The notes under the pieces: generated by a model
What the model saw: only the letters and a program-made list of their open reading frames with translations
Databases searched by the model: none
Told to the model about the DNA's origin: nothing
In this document: positions 35,899 through 48,500 of the stretch, piece by piece
How the letters are laid out: each line of letters begins with the position of its first letter
How positions within the stretch are numbered: the first letter of the stretch is position 1
Assembly: GCA_003117195.1 (NCBI GenBank)
Contig: BDSI01000010.1
Span: 474,779-538,778, forward strand
Length of the DNA stretch: 64,000 nt
Reading direction: 5' to 3'
DNA from: Eudorina sp. 2006-703-Eu-15
Taxonomy: Eukaryota; Chlorophyta; Chlorophyceae; Chlamydomonadales; Volvocaceae
Translations under genes and position numbers: made by a program

Positions 35899-38800
35899 GG
35901 AAACCCAAGACACAGTCTGTTGAGCGCGACGTAGCAGATACCGTGTATGTTTCTGCTTATGTAATCTTCTAACAAACGTGTTAAAACTTATGTGTTATGG
36001 ATAGCTCGGTATCGCTCATGGCAGCCTTCGCGGGCGCGGCGGTTCCTGGTTTGGCCTGCGGCCTACACGTGACTCTCAAGTAAGGCTGTGACATAGGCAG
36101 GGTGACATTGACAAAACAATTCAACATTAAATTATCAATCAATACAATTGATTTGAACCATGTCAGCGACTAGGACGCTGTGCGTCGATGTAATGTGTCT
36201 GATCCTGCTTCGAAACCAGTCCACTTTGACACGCCCGCCAGCTGGCGTACAATGTTTCATAAGTGCTTGATTAAAGCGTGGCGACGGACGCCACAAGCTT
36301 CATGTTGCAGGCTTCTACATACGCGCGAACGGCGTGAGCTATTGCCAAATTACTCAGTCGCGTGCAGACTGTGCCCTACCTTGCACACTGTGCAGACGGA
36401 GTCACATTCCAATTACACAGTTTGCAAAGCAATTTTTTGGTAAATAGAAGCGTTGAACCATCATTAAAAAGTGGCTGTAGTTCTTTGTTTTCGGCGTTCG
36501 ACGGACACTGATCGCGGTATCGCTTGACTCAGTGCTTCTATTATACCGAAATACGAAACGCTGACATTTTGAACGACATTCCTCCATCGGTTTCGAAGGC
36601 TCATTCGGCTCACATCATGCGTCAGCGAAGATCTTTCTTCAGAGATCTGCAGATATACAGGATGCAACCTGCTGTGAATTTATAGTTTGGAACATTCTGC
36701 AACTACCATACATTTTCCCAAGAAACAAATGCCGTACCCTTCTAGGCGGCGTCGAGGCAGACAGGTGTCGAGGCAGCGTCAAACCACACCACGGCAAAGT
36801 AGCCAATATTCATGCCATACGACGGCAGTACTAAATTAAGCATGGTAGCTCGTCTTCGGAATGTCGCTGCGAGACAGAGGAAGAGTGACGTGCAACTGGC
36901 AACAGCGCACAGTCGTTTCAGCGGCACGCAAGGGCAAGCCACCTAATGCGAACAGGCAACTTTGGAATGGCCACATAGCAATTGATGCATCCGGCTCGAT
37001 AGGCCGGTTAGCGGCTAAGCACCACTGTTCTAACCCTAGCAACTAACCATCGTCAGGTAAAGGAAGGCCACACGATGCGCCGCCGCCATTCACAAGAACA
37101 CTAATTATCACTTAAACCAGAGACATACACACGACGGCCGGCTGGTACACACTTAAGATATTTGCCGCACAGCCGGAGTTATTATTAAGGATGTTACAGC
37201 GGACCCGCGGGTCATCGGTGACAGCCAACGGCGACAGCCGAGGCTTCCTCACCATACACTGCTTAAACGAACTGGCGCCACCATGGCGCTCCGGAAAGGC
37301 TCCACAAGTGCACCGAAACACTCCCCGGGCCCACACTATCAGGGAACCACCGGAGTGCTGAAACAACGAACGCCGCACGCATACGCCGGCGGTTCAGGAT
37401 GGTATGTAGTCCCCAGGACTGTTTGATGCGGCACATACGGGTACATCAACTAACGACTCGACTGCCCGGCTTATGATGCAATACGCGCGGAGGAAGAGTT
37501 TCATCGCCCTAACACTATGAGAGAGGCGATGGTCTGGGATCCGGCTCGTCTGGCAAAGATGTTGGAGCGCATGTGGGCTCACCGTAATTCAATCGTGCCT
37601 AGTCTCGTCGACACGGGTCTGCTTATTCGCGGCTCAGCTTTTCTCCTTGATAACACACATCAACTAACGGGAACGAGCATGTGGGCAGTTCTGTGGATCG
37701 ATGGATCCGTTCACCCGCGGTGGTGGTCGTCGATTCATATCTGCGGTAGAGGCGGCGGCGCCAGGCCCAGTCCAAGCGAGCACGCACGACCAGGCAGGGC
37801 TCGGGGGGGGGGTCCGAACGGAAGCAGGTCCGGATCTATCCCATCCACCGCTAGATTTCCCCGCTCTCCACAATTAAGTGCAAGTCCAGCACCCAGACGC
37901 CAGGTTAGGTGCGGCCAGGCCGTTGAAAATAGAATAACGCCGCCAAGTCGCGCGCATCGGCACTGGCCCTATCCGTACAACGGAAAACGGTCGGATGCCG
38001 TCACGGCATGGCCTTCTGACCTACCATACCGTACAGTAAGCTATGTACGGTACCTTGGTTTTGACCATCGACCCCGCTTTGGCGAGCTGTAGTGCTAGGT
38101 ACGCAGTTCAGCGCAGTGCAGAGCAGTTCAGCGCAGTTCTCTTCGGTGCAGTCCATCAGTGCAGTGCCGTGGTGCAGCGCCAGGGCAGTGCCAAGAGGCG
38201 CAGTGCGGTGAGGGACGGACGACTGTCGCCCCATGGGTCATCAATGCGCCCCCGCATCATCGCGTCTGGACACCACAATCACCACCACCACCACCACCGC
38301 CACCGCCACCGCCACTACCATTCCCAACAACAAGGTGCGCGTGCGCGCGCCCGAATTCGCAGCGGCGCAACATGTCACACGCGGCAGCTCGTCGTCGTCG
38401 TCATCGTCAGCTCAGCTCAGCTCTCGTACTTGTACTCTTTTTATTATTATTTATCCAGAGTAAGAACAGGACTTCCAATTCACTTTGCTATCCTTCATCA
38501 CAATTCATCTCCCCATCGCTCGAGTCTCCAATGGAGATAGATGAACGTGTGCCTCGCACGTTAGGACGAGCAGGCCACAAGCACGGTTCACTTCCTGCTG
38601 CGCAGGACGGGGTGTGCGATCGGGTCAGCTCGCCCCATCCCGATCCGGGGATCGATTGCGTCTCCTCGTCATCAGGCCGCTATCGCATTCACAGACCATG
38701 CCCTGTCAACACCCCATCGCCAGGTCATGGAAAAGCGGACCAAGGGACATCACAAAAAAGACAAATTCTCAAAACGTCAGAACTCGTGTTGCAATATATA

Positions 38801-39041
38801 TTACGATCTCAGCCCTCCGCCATGGGTCATGGGTAATGGCCGTCCGCCGCATCGAAAGATTTCTTCGCCCGCATAACCCCTCGCCCGGCCCTCAATGTCC
38901 CTTATAATGTTATGTAACCGTTCCAAGGTGGACCCGTATCCCGGCCCTTGTGTCAAACCAGACAGCGAAACGAACCGCCCTCACTGCTCCTCCCCTGTCG
39001 CCTCCGCCTCCTTCCCGGCCTGCTCGGCGGTCGACCCCCCA
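35899..39041. other. Intergenic region between the membrane-protein gene and the hydrolase gene
   Basis: No supported gene. It holds the hydrolase 5' flank (AT-rich 35.9-36.7 kb), a reversed copy of the ACCCGCGGGT-core element at 37184-37222, degenerate AGTGC-type repeats at about 38105-38200, a CACCAC/CGCCAC microsatellite at about 38275-38320, and a short SINE-like remnant at 38915-38950. The last part should include the 3' UTR of the 39.0-kb gene. Confidence 0.5.
37184..37222 (-). repeat. Copy of the ACCCGCGGGT-core dispersed element
   Basis: Best-preserved copy; on the minus strand it reads CACCGATGACCCGCGGGTCC, then GCTGTAACATCCTTAATAA. Confidence 0.75.
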
Positions 39042-42000
39042 TTACCGCTCACACGATCCGCACGTGCGTGCCATCTCCTCACTCCCCTTTTCATCCCCAT
39101 TAGCCCCGACGCGGCCCTCCAGCTCCGACAGCAGTGCCTCCCGAACCGCACCCGCCATCTGCTGCGCCTCCAGCTCCATCCGCTGCAGCCGAGACAGTAA
39201 CCCCCGGAGGACGGCTTCCCGGGGCTGATACTGCTGAGGCGCACTGGTTGACGCACCGGCCCGCGGAGATGCATCGGCCGCCGATGGAGGAGGATCTCTG
39301 CTCGTCGTGGCGGGGCCTGGTTGCGGCGGCACCGGCGGCGGGGTGGACCGGGGTGGCAGTTGCGGTGACGGCGGCGGGTCGGTACGACGTCCTAGTCGAT
39401 CTGGCTGATCGCACAGCTGTCGCGGCGCTGCAGTTCGCACTGCTGCGGCAGGTGGTGTTGCTGCTGCTGGTGTTGCTGTTGGAACTGCAAACGGCACAGC
39501 GGACGGCGCTGCATTCGCGCTTGCCTGCCCTCCAACTCCGATGGCGCCCCTTCCCTGTGGGGTTCGCGCCCGCTGCTGCCTGATTTCCCCATAGCCGCCG
39601 ACCACCCCTTCCAGCACACCCGACAGAAGGGATTCGCCCACGCCCTGGCCATCCTCTCTGTGCTCTTCTTCGAAGCCCCGCAGAGCCCCCGCAGCTACAG
39701 CTGCCAGCGCCGCCGCCCGCGCCTGTTGCTGGCTGGCGGCCTCAAGGGGCACAGGGTCTGTGGTGCTGCTGCCGCCCCTGCCGGCGCCACCGCCGGTGCC
39801 GTCCGCAACTCGGCTCGCTGCCGCCTCCCTAAGCCCACCAGCAGCGGCCTCAAGGCCTGCCTCCAGCACCCCCAAGCCCACACCTGCGCGTCCATGTTCA
39901 TGCGCATGGTGATCTAAGAGCCGTCGGGCGGCTCCGGTGGCGGCGGACAGCAGCGCCGCTGTGGGCGGGCTGTGGCCCAGAAGTTCCGTAGGAGGGTTCA
40001 CAGTGGCTGCGGGGGGGGCGCTAACCGCGTTGTCCGCGGTTGTGCTTTGGAAGCCCGAGCCCGAGCCCGCCGGTGCGCTTGCCCCTGCCTGGTTGCCCGA
40101 GTACGGCTGCCCACCGTGCGCCTCCCTGTAGCCATCCACCACTGCAATCGCTGCAGTCAGCAGCGATGCTCCGAAGCCGTGGCCCTCCGGCGGCGCGCCT
40201 TCCAAGCCGGCCTGAACGTCAGCCAGAAGAGATAGCAGCCCCTCCTGCGGCGGCGGCTGTGTGTTTAGGAATGTATCCCGCGGCTGTGTGTGAGGACCGG
40301 CGTGCACAGCCACTGACCCGTGGGTCGGCCTGGGGAGCTCGTCACCGGCACAACTGGCGCCTGCGGCGGCTCCTGTTACCGTTGCTACCGTTGCTACCGT
40401 TGTCGAGGCTGCTGCAGTAGGCGTTGCCGTCGCCTGCCTCGCTTTGGCCGTTGCATCTAGGGTTGCTGAGCCTGTTGGGCCTGTGCTCGCAGTTGTGGAA
40501 GCTGCCGCGGCTGTAGCAGCCATGTCTACCGTAGCGCTGAGAGCGGTTGCGACTGGCACGGGTGCTGTTGCTGTTGCTCTTCCTGTTCCCATGGCCGCTT
40601 GTGGTGGTGCTGGCGGCGCCTCCCCGCCGCCGCCGCCGCCGCCGCCTACCGTCCTGGTTCCCGACAGCTGCTGCGGCGGCGGCAGCGGCGCCGGCTGCGG
40701 CCGCTGCTCCCCCTCCCCCGCATCCTGCCGGTACTCCTTCACCGCCCCGACCACCGCCGTCAGCAGCGCCTCGCCCACGCTCTCGCCTTCCTCCCGCTCC
40801 TCCTTGAACTCGTGTACGGCACCCAGCACGGAGGACAGCGCCGCAACCCGTTCGTTTCGCGGCGCCACGTTGCCCGGCAGCGATCCCCCCGCGGCCGCTT
40901 CCTCGGGGCTCCGACTGCTCACCGCAGTGGCGGATCCGGGGGCTGCAACGGACGGCCCGCCGCCGCCGCCGGCAGCGGCGGAGGCGGCGGCGGCGGCGCC
41001 GCCACCGCCGCTTGCCTGTTCCGGCTGCGCTTTTGCCGCCTCAAATTGGTGGACGGCTCCCACGGCCGCCTCCAGGAGGGATTTGCCCAGGCTGCTGCCG
41101 TCGCTCTTTTGCTCCTTGAAGCCCTGCACCGCCGCCAGTACCGCTGACAGAGCCGCCGCCGCCTCAGAGCCCGAGCCGCCGCCGGCGGCCGGGACAACAC
41201 AGGCAAGACCGCCGCCGCCGCCGCCGCTGTCGCGGCCGGCGTGCCCTTGATCCATCACCACCTTGAGCAGCGCGTGCGCTAGTGAACCGCCGACGTGACT
41301 GATGCCGCCACCACTGTCGTGGCCGCCACCTCCCCTCAGCATGGCACCCAACCCCTCGCCCTTGCCCCCCGCCTTCATCACCATGTCCACGACGGATTCT
41401 ACAGCCCCCAGGGAGGACAGCCGCGACCCGGAATCCAGGTGGCCGTGTAATGCAGCCTCCTCCACAGCCGGCGGCAGCGGCGGCGGCGGCGGCGTCGCCA
41501 GCAGGTTGCCGTCGGGGCCGATCGGCGGCGCGCCCGCGCCCGTCACGGCGGCGACGACGTGGCTGGGGCCGAACCCCGCGCGCACCATCGCCTCCGAGAT
41601 CGTCTTGTGCGGCAGGACCTGCGCGCCGTACTGGAGGCGCGCTTGCAGCTCCCGAATCCACGTGGCGCGTCGGCGCAAGAATTTGGTGAGGCCGAGTTTC
41701 TCGCCCCTGCTGTCGTTGCCCCTGAACCCCCCGCGGCTCGCCACCCGACCCGTACTGCCCGTTCGGCTACCGCCGCCGCCAACGCCGCCGATGCCACTGC
41801 TGATGCCGCTGCCGCTGTCATCGACAGTGTCGGTTCCACTGCTGGCGCTGTACGGCACGCTCTGGCGGGTAAGGTTCTTCAGGGGCAGCTTGGCGCCCCG
41901 TCCGGCGGCGGCGTGGTGGTGCAGGGGCAGGTGGGCTTGGTTGCAGCCCTGCGCGTCCGGAGGAGGGGTCGAGGGACTACGGTCTTACAGAGAGCTCAGC

Positions 42001-45000
42001 AGCCTCGGGGCCGGCCCACGGGTCACGGCCTCATCCGGTCACACAGGCGTCAATCCCGTCACCAGGCAGGCCGAAGACGCAACTGGACGGGATAGGAACG
42101 TCGACTGTATTCCACGAACGCCCGCACATGCCATGCTGCTACCGTATACGATGACCCAACCCCTGCCGCATCTCTTGATACTCTTAAAATCCCCTTTTTG
42201 GTGCGGGCGGGCGCGTTACGCACTATCTACGCCTGTCATGGCCGGGGACTTGTGCACTTGTGCATACATGATATGCGCCTGCCTGGGCGGATACTTCTTG
42301 ACCCAGCAAGACCCCGCCGCTTCCTGTGCACACGTCCCCGGCCCCATTCCATTCTTCACGCGGCAGCAAGCAAGCTAGTTGCCGCTGCGTGTAGAGCACG
42401 TCCTAAAACCCGAGACCCGAGGCCCGAGCAGTGTTGCTACCTTAAATCAAATCAATATTTACGGGCCCAAAACCCGTAAATTGTTTTATTTCCCGGACCC
42501 CCCAAAACCCTGCGAGATTTCATTTATTTGGCGCTGTGGAGAGCCGGAAATCTGTCCTGCCAACTATTTTCCAGACTACCAAAAGGGGATGGAAATCTGC
42601 AGACGCAGGGGCAATTCCTGTATCGTACACCTACCGCCAAAACACACTCTTATGCCGTGTTCCGGACTCCTGGTTACCCCCCCTCCCATATGCACCCGTG
42701 CGCGTGCTGCAGCCCTCCAAGACTGAAAATCCCTGTCGTAGCTGTGGTAGCAGTCGCCCTGCTGTCAGAACACGCAGAATATTTCCGGCCTGTCTCGGAG
42801 GTTTTTATTTTCTGGCACCTAGGAAGGCACCTAGGAAGGCACCTAGGAAGGCACCTTGGAAGGCACCTAGGAAGGCACCTAGGAAGGCACCTAGGAAGGC
42901 CCCAAAATCTGCCCTGCCCTGCCCTGCCCGTTTTAGAAAATAGCAACACTGGCCCCGAGCCCCGAGCCCCGAGACCCCCGTCCGCGTTATTAGCTGCCCA
43001 ACTGCTTATCCCACTGCCCTTGCTTTACTTACCACCGTCCACCCTAGGACCACAAAGTAGGTGCTCGCTGCCACCCGCACCAGCCACTGGTACAGCCCCA
43101 GCCACAGCCCCAACACCAGCAGCTCCAGTACGACAACGTACAGTACGGCGCCCAGCACCAGCATCAGCGGCCGCAGCAGCACCCAGTCGAGGGCCTTACG
43201 GAGCCATTTCTTGAAGGCGCGAACTCGCTGGAGGGCCCGGCCACCAGATCATCCATCCGGGGGAACCAGAATAACGGATAACGTGTAGGGAGGTCAGGCA
43301 GGCCGGCAGGGAAGGAGGGAAGATCAGCTTGGTGCTCAGGCTGTGGTCGATACCGTAGGTACGTCACTGAGCCCCAAGGAATCCGGGCCGATTGCGGGCC
43401 TCGTGCACGGAACGCGAGGGTAAAGCTGTGTCAGGCGTGCCCGGAACTGGCTGGGGGGCCGGACAGCCGCAGCGACCTTGGGCGCGTTAGCGTGTGTGAT
43501 GTACGAGATGGGATGGGGCAGCAGAGAGAGCGGGTACACACGCCCAGAAACAAGATGTGAGCGCACCAGAAAGCCGAAGAACCAGCGGGGACAGCAGCAA
43601 AGCGAAGCGAAAACTACCGGGCGCAGCTGACGGTGAATTTCTTCAACCTGGGCGCCGTACATCCTCGGACAGAGAACCTTGACGGCCTTATATCTCTGTG
43701 TTGCCGATACATCCCGTGGTGTGGGTAGGCACCGCACCATGTACCCCTGTTGATGTGTGGTACAAGGCCCGACTCGCATACCGCGGCCGGCGATGCACCA
43801 CACGGGACTCTGTGCCGTACAGTGCGTACCTGTGCGCCGTATGAGCATCGCGTCTTGCTGTTAGAACGGCTCGTGAGGTCAGGGAACGCTGCCAAAGCCG
43901 GCAGCACTTCCTGTCCGACCGCGTCTGCCCAATTTCCGTAGTAGCCCTCCAAGTACGGATTGCCGTACTGAAATTCTGCACCGACGGCATGATCCGCGGC
44001 ATGTTCAACCATATGGAGTTCGTGCGCCCACCGCGCCGCGCCGCCCCAATTGCCGCGCATTGACGCCCCATCATTGTTGTCCTCCGCGCCGTCGTTGCTG
44101 ACCGCCGCACGGCTCGCGCCGCCGGCGCTGCCCCGCTGCATCGCCGCCGCGGACCCGACAGGCACGAACTTTGCGCGGGGCTTGCCGCTGCTGGCATGCC
44201 GCACAGCGATACCGGCGGCGGCGGGCATCAGGCTGCTGCGAACCGAACCCTCCACGGCGGCGGCCGCCTCTTCCAGCTGCGCTGTAGCCGCGGCGGCGGA
44301 CGGCAGCAAGTGTATCAGCGCGTCCGCTGCTGCGCCGCTGCTGCCTTCCACCGCCCTCTCGGGGCCAACGCGCTCGTCACCCGCTTCCGAGTCGCTGGAA
44401 TCCCCGCCGGCGGCCTCCACTTTTAAAGGATTCTCGAGCCAGTGGCGGTAGCCTCGTACAGCAAAGTACGGCACGCAGTACAACGCCATCACGGTGGCCA
44501 GAGCCAGGCAGGCTGCAGGAAGTTCGACCGGAGGAAGTGAAACGGGGCGGGCGATGAGTGCAGTGTGCTGGTCAGGCTGCCACTCTCCAACGGGCATAAA
44601 ACCCAGACAGCCCAGACAGCCCAGACACACCCAACCCAACCGGGAATAAAGAGGGAGCACGGGCTGGCTTCCGTCGGGAAATATAAAAAGGGAAGTAGAC
44701 AGCATGGGCCGCACTCCGCGAGGAAATAGTTGGGGACAGAAATCATGGGATGCATTCTGGAGTTCTGGGCTCCTAATCGTGTAAGCGTTACCGGCGGGAT
44801 CCCGCTGCATTGCCGTGCTTGTCGACTGCGCGCCCTTACTTGGGCGACCGCTGACCGCTGACCACCGCTGTCGCCACTGACCTATCAGCAGGAACAGGTA
44901 CGCAGTGACCAGGAACACGAGGTACGGCAGCTCGGCCGCGCCCGTGCGGTACAGCTTGTAAGCCCGAGACTCGCCTGCAGGCAGACAGCAGGAGGTGTAC

Positions 45001-45152
45001 AGCAGGAGGTGTACGGCACCCATAAACGGGTCGGGCGAGCACTCGACGCGAAAGCCGGTGAACGCCAGCTCACCGGCGACGACCAATCGAATTACGTTCT
45101 GGTGCTTCTGTGTGTGTGGCACAACCAATCCACCTCCACTTCCAAAGTCCAT
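39042..45152 (-). CDS. Multi-span membrane protein with C-terminal ~40-residue repeats, about 1351 residues
   Basis: Exons on the minus strand: 45152-44882, 44512-43830, 43227-43033, 41948-39042; phases agree. I do not recognise the family. The N-terminal part has hydrophobic runs ELPYLVFLVTAYLFLLI and ACLALATVMALYCVPYFAV, joined across intron 1. An acidic/Ser/Ala-rich region follows. Exon 3 is strongly hydrophobic (LLRPLMLVLGAVLYVVVLEL, then LVLGLWLGLYQWLV). The last exon (968 residues) begins with a basic stretch (LTKFLRRRATWIRELQARL) and then carries about five copies of an amphipathic repeat with consensus near aLsavlgAvheFkEe, eGeslGesLLtaavgAV and heyre, separated by Gly/Ala/Pro linkers. 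It ends in a likely coiled coil. The start follows GTTCGCGATGG. It lies 355 bp behind the stop of the channel gene and could be a continuation of it. Confidence 0.7.
39582..41163 (-). repeat. Protein-level tandem repeat, five ~40-residue units
   Basis: Units at about 41163-41038, 40849-40727, 40245-40128, 39960-39825 and 39716-39582. Examples: ALSAVLAAVQGFKEQ with SLGKSLLEAAVGAVHQFEA; ALSSVLGAVHEFKEE with SVGEALLTAVVGAVKEYRQ; ALAAVAAGALRGFEEE with GVGESLLSGVLEGVVGGY. Confidence 0.8.
42429..42951 (+). mobile_element. Non-autonomous hAT-like element (523 bp)
   Basis: Bounded by inverted CAGTGTTGCTA / TAGCAACACTG. Flanks are GGCCCGAG and GCCCCGAG, a 7-of-8 match to an 8-bp target duplication, as expected for hAT transposons. 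It lies in the intron between exons 3 and 4 of the membrane-protein gene and has no transposase frame. A 12-bp tandem array (GGCACCTAGGAA, about 42817-42905) lies inside. Confidence 0.75.
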
Positions 45153-45254
45153 CGCGAACCCGCGCCTGTCCCTGGCCTCTAACGCCTCCCGCTCCTAGGA
45201 GATCCCTCCTTCCCTCTCCCTCCCGATCTTTAGCAGCAACCAAGTATCCATGAC

Positions 45255-45293
45255 GTCATGGTGGACCCCGCGGGTGGGTCATCGGTGACAGCA
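45255..45293 (-). repeat. Copy of the ACCCGCGGGT-core dispersed element
   Basis: On the minus strand CTGTCACCGATGACCCACCC then GCGGGGTCCACC; lies between the channel and membrane-protein genes. Confidence 0.6.
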
Positions 45294-45321
45294 AAAAATT
45301 GCGACTGCGTGGCCCGAAACA

Positions 45322-45530
45322 CGCACCCGGCTCCACTCAACACGCACCCCGCCGGCCACGTCAGATTCGTAACACACACGCACCCGGCTCCACTCAACAC
45401 GCACCCCGCCGGCCACGTCAGATTTGAAACACACACGCACCCGGCTCCACTCAACACGCACCCCGCCGGCCACGTCAGATTCGTAACACACACGCACCCG
45501 GCTCCACTCAACACGCACCGGGCGCTGGGT
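45322..45530 (-). repeat. 57-bp minisatellite, about 3.6 units
   Basis: Units begin at 45324, 45381, 45438 and 45495 (CACCCGGCTCCACTCAACAC...). The array overlaps the last codons of the channel gene (stop at 45508-45510). Confidence 0.9.
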
Positions 45531-48500
45531 TGCCGTCCAGCGGCAGTATGCCCAGCCTCTGCGCCCACACCGGCCCCGGGCCGGTCATGGAGCGCCAGCC
45601 GCTTGGCAGCACAGCCCGGGCGACCCACAGCGGCACCGTGAAGGGGGAGCCAAGCAGGTGGTAGTCGACCTGGCCGGGCGGGCGTGGGTGGCAGCGGGGG
45701 GATGCCGTGGAGGCCGGGTGGCGGCGGGGCGCAAGGGCGAAGTGGCGGCGGCGTGAGGTGTGAGTAGCGAACGTGACAAGGCGCATGGAGGGGATACGGT
45801 ACGACAGTGGTGGTGGGCCGGGGTTGCAGGGGGTGCGTGCCTGCGAGGCGTGTGGTGCGTCGAGCTGGAGGAGCGGACCCATGGGACGGTGTCGACACTT
45901 GCACGTGCACGGCATTATTACGTCAGCACTCAGCAGGCGCGTCACCCGTTGGACCACGTAGACTACCACACACGTCAGATGGATGCATGCCGAAATTGAG
46001 ATTGGCACGAGGATGGGGTTACAAAGGCGAGAAACGCCAGGGGGGGACATGCTAGGGTCGAAAAGGCGAGAAACGCCAAAGGGGGGGACATGCAGGAACG
46101 AAGACGGCACACGAGTACAAGAGCGTGTATGTCCAACGAAACGGTTGATGGTTTGCCTGTACGGCGGATTGGTAGGCGCACGCACCAAATGTGACGTACC
46201 ATGAATTCGTAGCGGACGAGCATGCTGAACAGCTGGAACCTGGCTGCCACCGCGGACTATCCCGCCGTACCGTGTCGTACGAAGGACGAAGTCCAACACA
46301 TATGCGTGCATGACCGGTGGGCGTCACATTGTTGGTTTTCTTGGTTAATGTGAGACGGGCAGATGTTTTGTGGCCGTGGCTCAGAATGACTGAGAGACTG
46401 CCGCCGGGGCGTCGAACACATGTTGAGTAAGACAGGAATGCCCGGTCGCGACTGAGGGTCCACCTTGTTATGGTTGCGTAAAGACAGGGAGTACCAACCG
46501 CAATTGTGCTGGCCGCAAGGAATATGAGCAGGGCGCTGTGAGGAGGTCCAAATTATCCGTTGCCGTCCCTCACGCCACATATATGACACCGCAATGGGCC
46601 ACCCGTACTAATGCCGTACACCGCTGCCAAGACGGGGTCTCCGGTCCGTTACCAATACATCCCGCTGCTGCTGCTGCTGCTGCTGCTGCTGCCGTACGTC
46701 GTACCTTGACGGGCTGGTACTTGAAGCTGGTGAAGGCGATGAGCAGGTTGGAGACCAGCACCGCCGCGAACAAGGTGTACAGCAGTATGATGATGTTGCC
46801 GTACTGTTCACGGGGAATGTGATTTGGTTTCGGGGCGCGATGAAGGCAGCAGCAGGCGGGAGGCGGGTCAGAACTCAGGAGCGAAGGACGGTTTCGGATG
46901 ACGTCAGCAGGGCTGCAGGTAGGCAGGTTGTTGTACGACGTAAAACACAGGTGCTAAGGCGACATACGGCATGCGGCGCGCGCGCGCACTCGTTCTCTCA
47001 CACTTGTACCGATCCAAATCTATGCACTGGCGCGCTCTTAATAAGCCGTTACAGTGACGAATTACAGCGGGCCCCAAAGCACTTCTGTGAGTCTATCGCT
47101 GGTGGTTCTGGTTCTCCGGCGATATGGCGCGCGCATTCGAATGACGTGATCTAAGAATGGCGCCGCCGCCCGAGGACGCATCGAGGTGCGGTACGTACCG
47201 CATGGCCAAAAGCCTGCATACGGCTGGATGGGCAGTGCTGCTGGATCGGCAGTGCTGCGCCAATTGCATATCACAGATATCACGCACGCCTGCCTCGCCT
47301 GCTACTGATGTACACACACGCACCCATGTCTAGCAAGTCTCTTTTGTAAACACGCGCACCGAGGTTGCCTCGCTAAACCTCGCACGTACCCAGGTCGTGT
47401 GGCATACGGGCGTCTCCGGGCTGAGCTATGCCCCCTTGCACGTCACGCACTCCGTCCTGCTCTGCCCGCCTACCAACACACGAACCTACCCTCACATGCC
47501 CGCTCTGACAACGCATTTCACAATACCGTTTGTACGGACGTACGGACGAACGTACGAACGTACCAGGTTTAACAGAGTGTCCTTCTCACTGGCCAGGGTA
47601 CCGAACATGGTCTCTCCCAGGAAGGTCCGGAACAACAGGAGCATGACCTCCGAGAAGGAACTCAGTTCCGGCACATCACGGTTCCTGTTGGGGTGTGGGT
47701 GTGGGGGTGTGGGTGGGGTGTGGGGTTGGGGGTGCGGGGGTGCGTGTGTGGGTGCGGGGGTGTGGGTGCGGGGGTGGTGCGCTTAGGGGGGAAGGGTTTG
47801 CAGCTATCCCTATCCCATGCACTGGAGGGGGTGAACTGAATTTGTGAGTGGCAATATGGAGGACGGAGGACGGACGCACGTTTCAGGCAGGTGTGGTGTA
47901 CCGTATGCGTGCTTGCATGGAGCGCGACTTGGCGCCAAAATTGACGTAGATAAGAGCGCGACACGCCAAGCAGCCAGCAGCAGTACAGTGCAGTGCAGTA
48001 CTGTACAGTACACCATGTATCCAGAGACTTGGGTCTAGTTTGTGGCTGATAGCATTAGAAGTGTCGGACCCTTGGCCCCTCACACCCGGGCGGTCCAACA
48101 TGACCCAGGGAGCATGACCATGTGATGGTTGGTCGTTTGTGGTAGGTGGTTGGTGGTTTACCCCCGGGTTGCTTACTTGAAGGTGATGAACAACGTGAAC
48201 GCCACGCCCGCTGTCAAGATGCAACCGGGGACGAGGAACTTGACGACCTGCGGGACGTCGACCGCTACGTCAGTAGTACGACACCGTACACACACAGGCG
48301 GGGACGGCCCGCTGCGCGTTGGGTGTGTGCTGGCAATGCGGCGGTGAAACCCAACCCACCCACCTCAGGCACGAGCTTGGCCACCACCTGCATCAGCACT
48401 GCGATGTTGGGAAAGAACGGCACCAGGAACTGCAGCAGACGTGCCCACATGATGATGGGGGTGGTGTTGGACATGATCGTCTGCACCGCGTGCATGGCGG

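Noticed and set aside
40444..41250. Plus-strand Ala/Pro/Ser-rich frame of 268 codons
   Set aside because: Shadow of the minus-strand repeat-bearing exon, which has a splice-consistent gene model and a regular repeat pattern.
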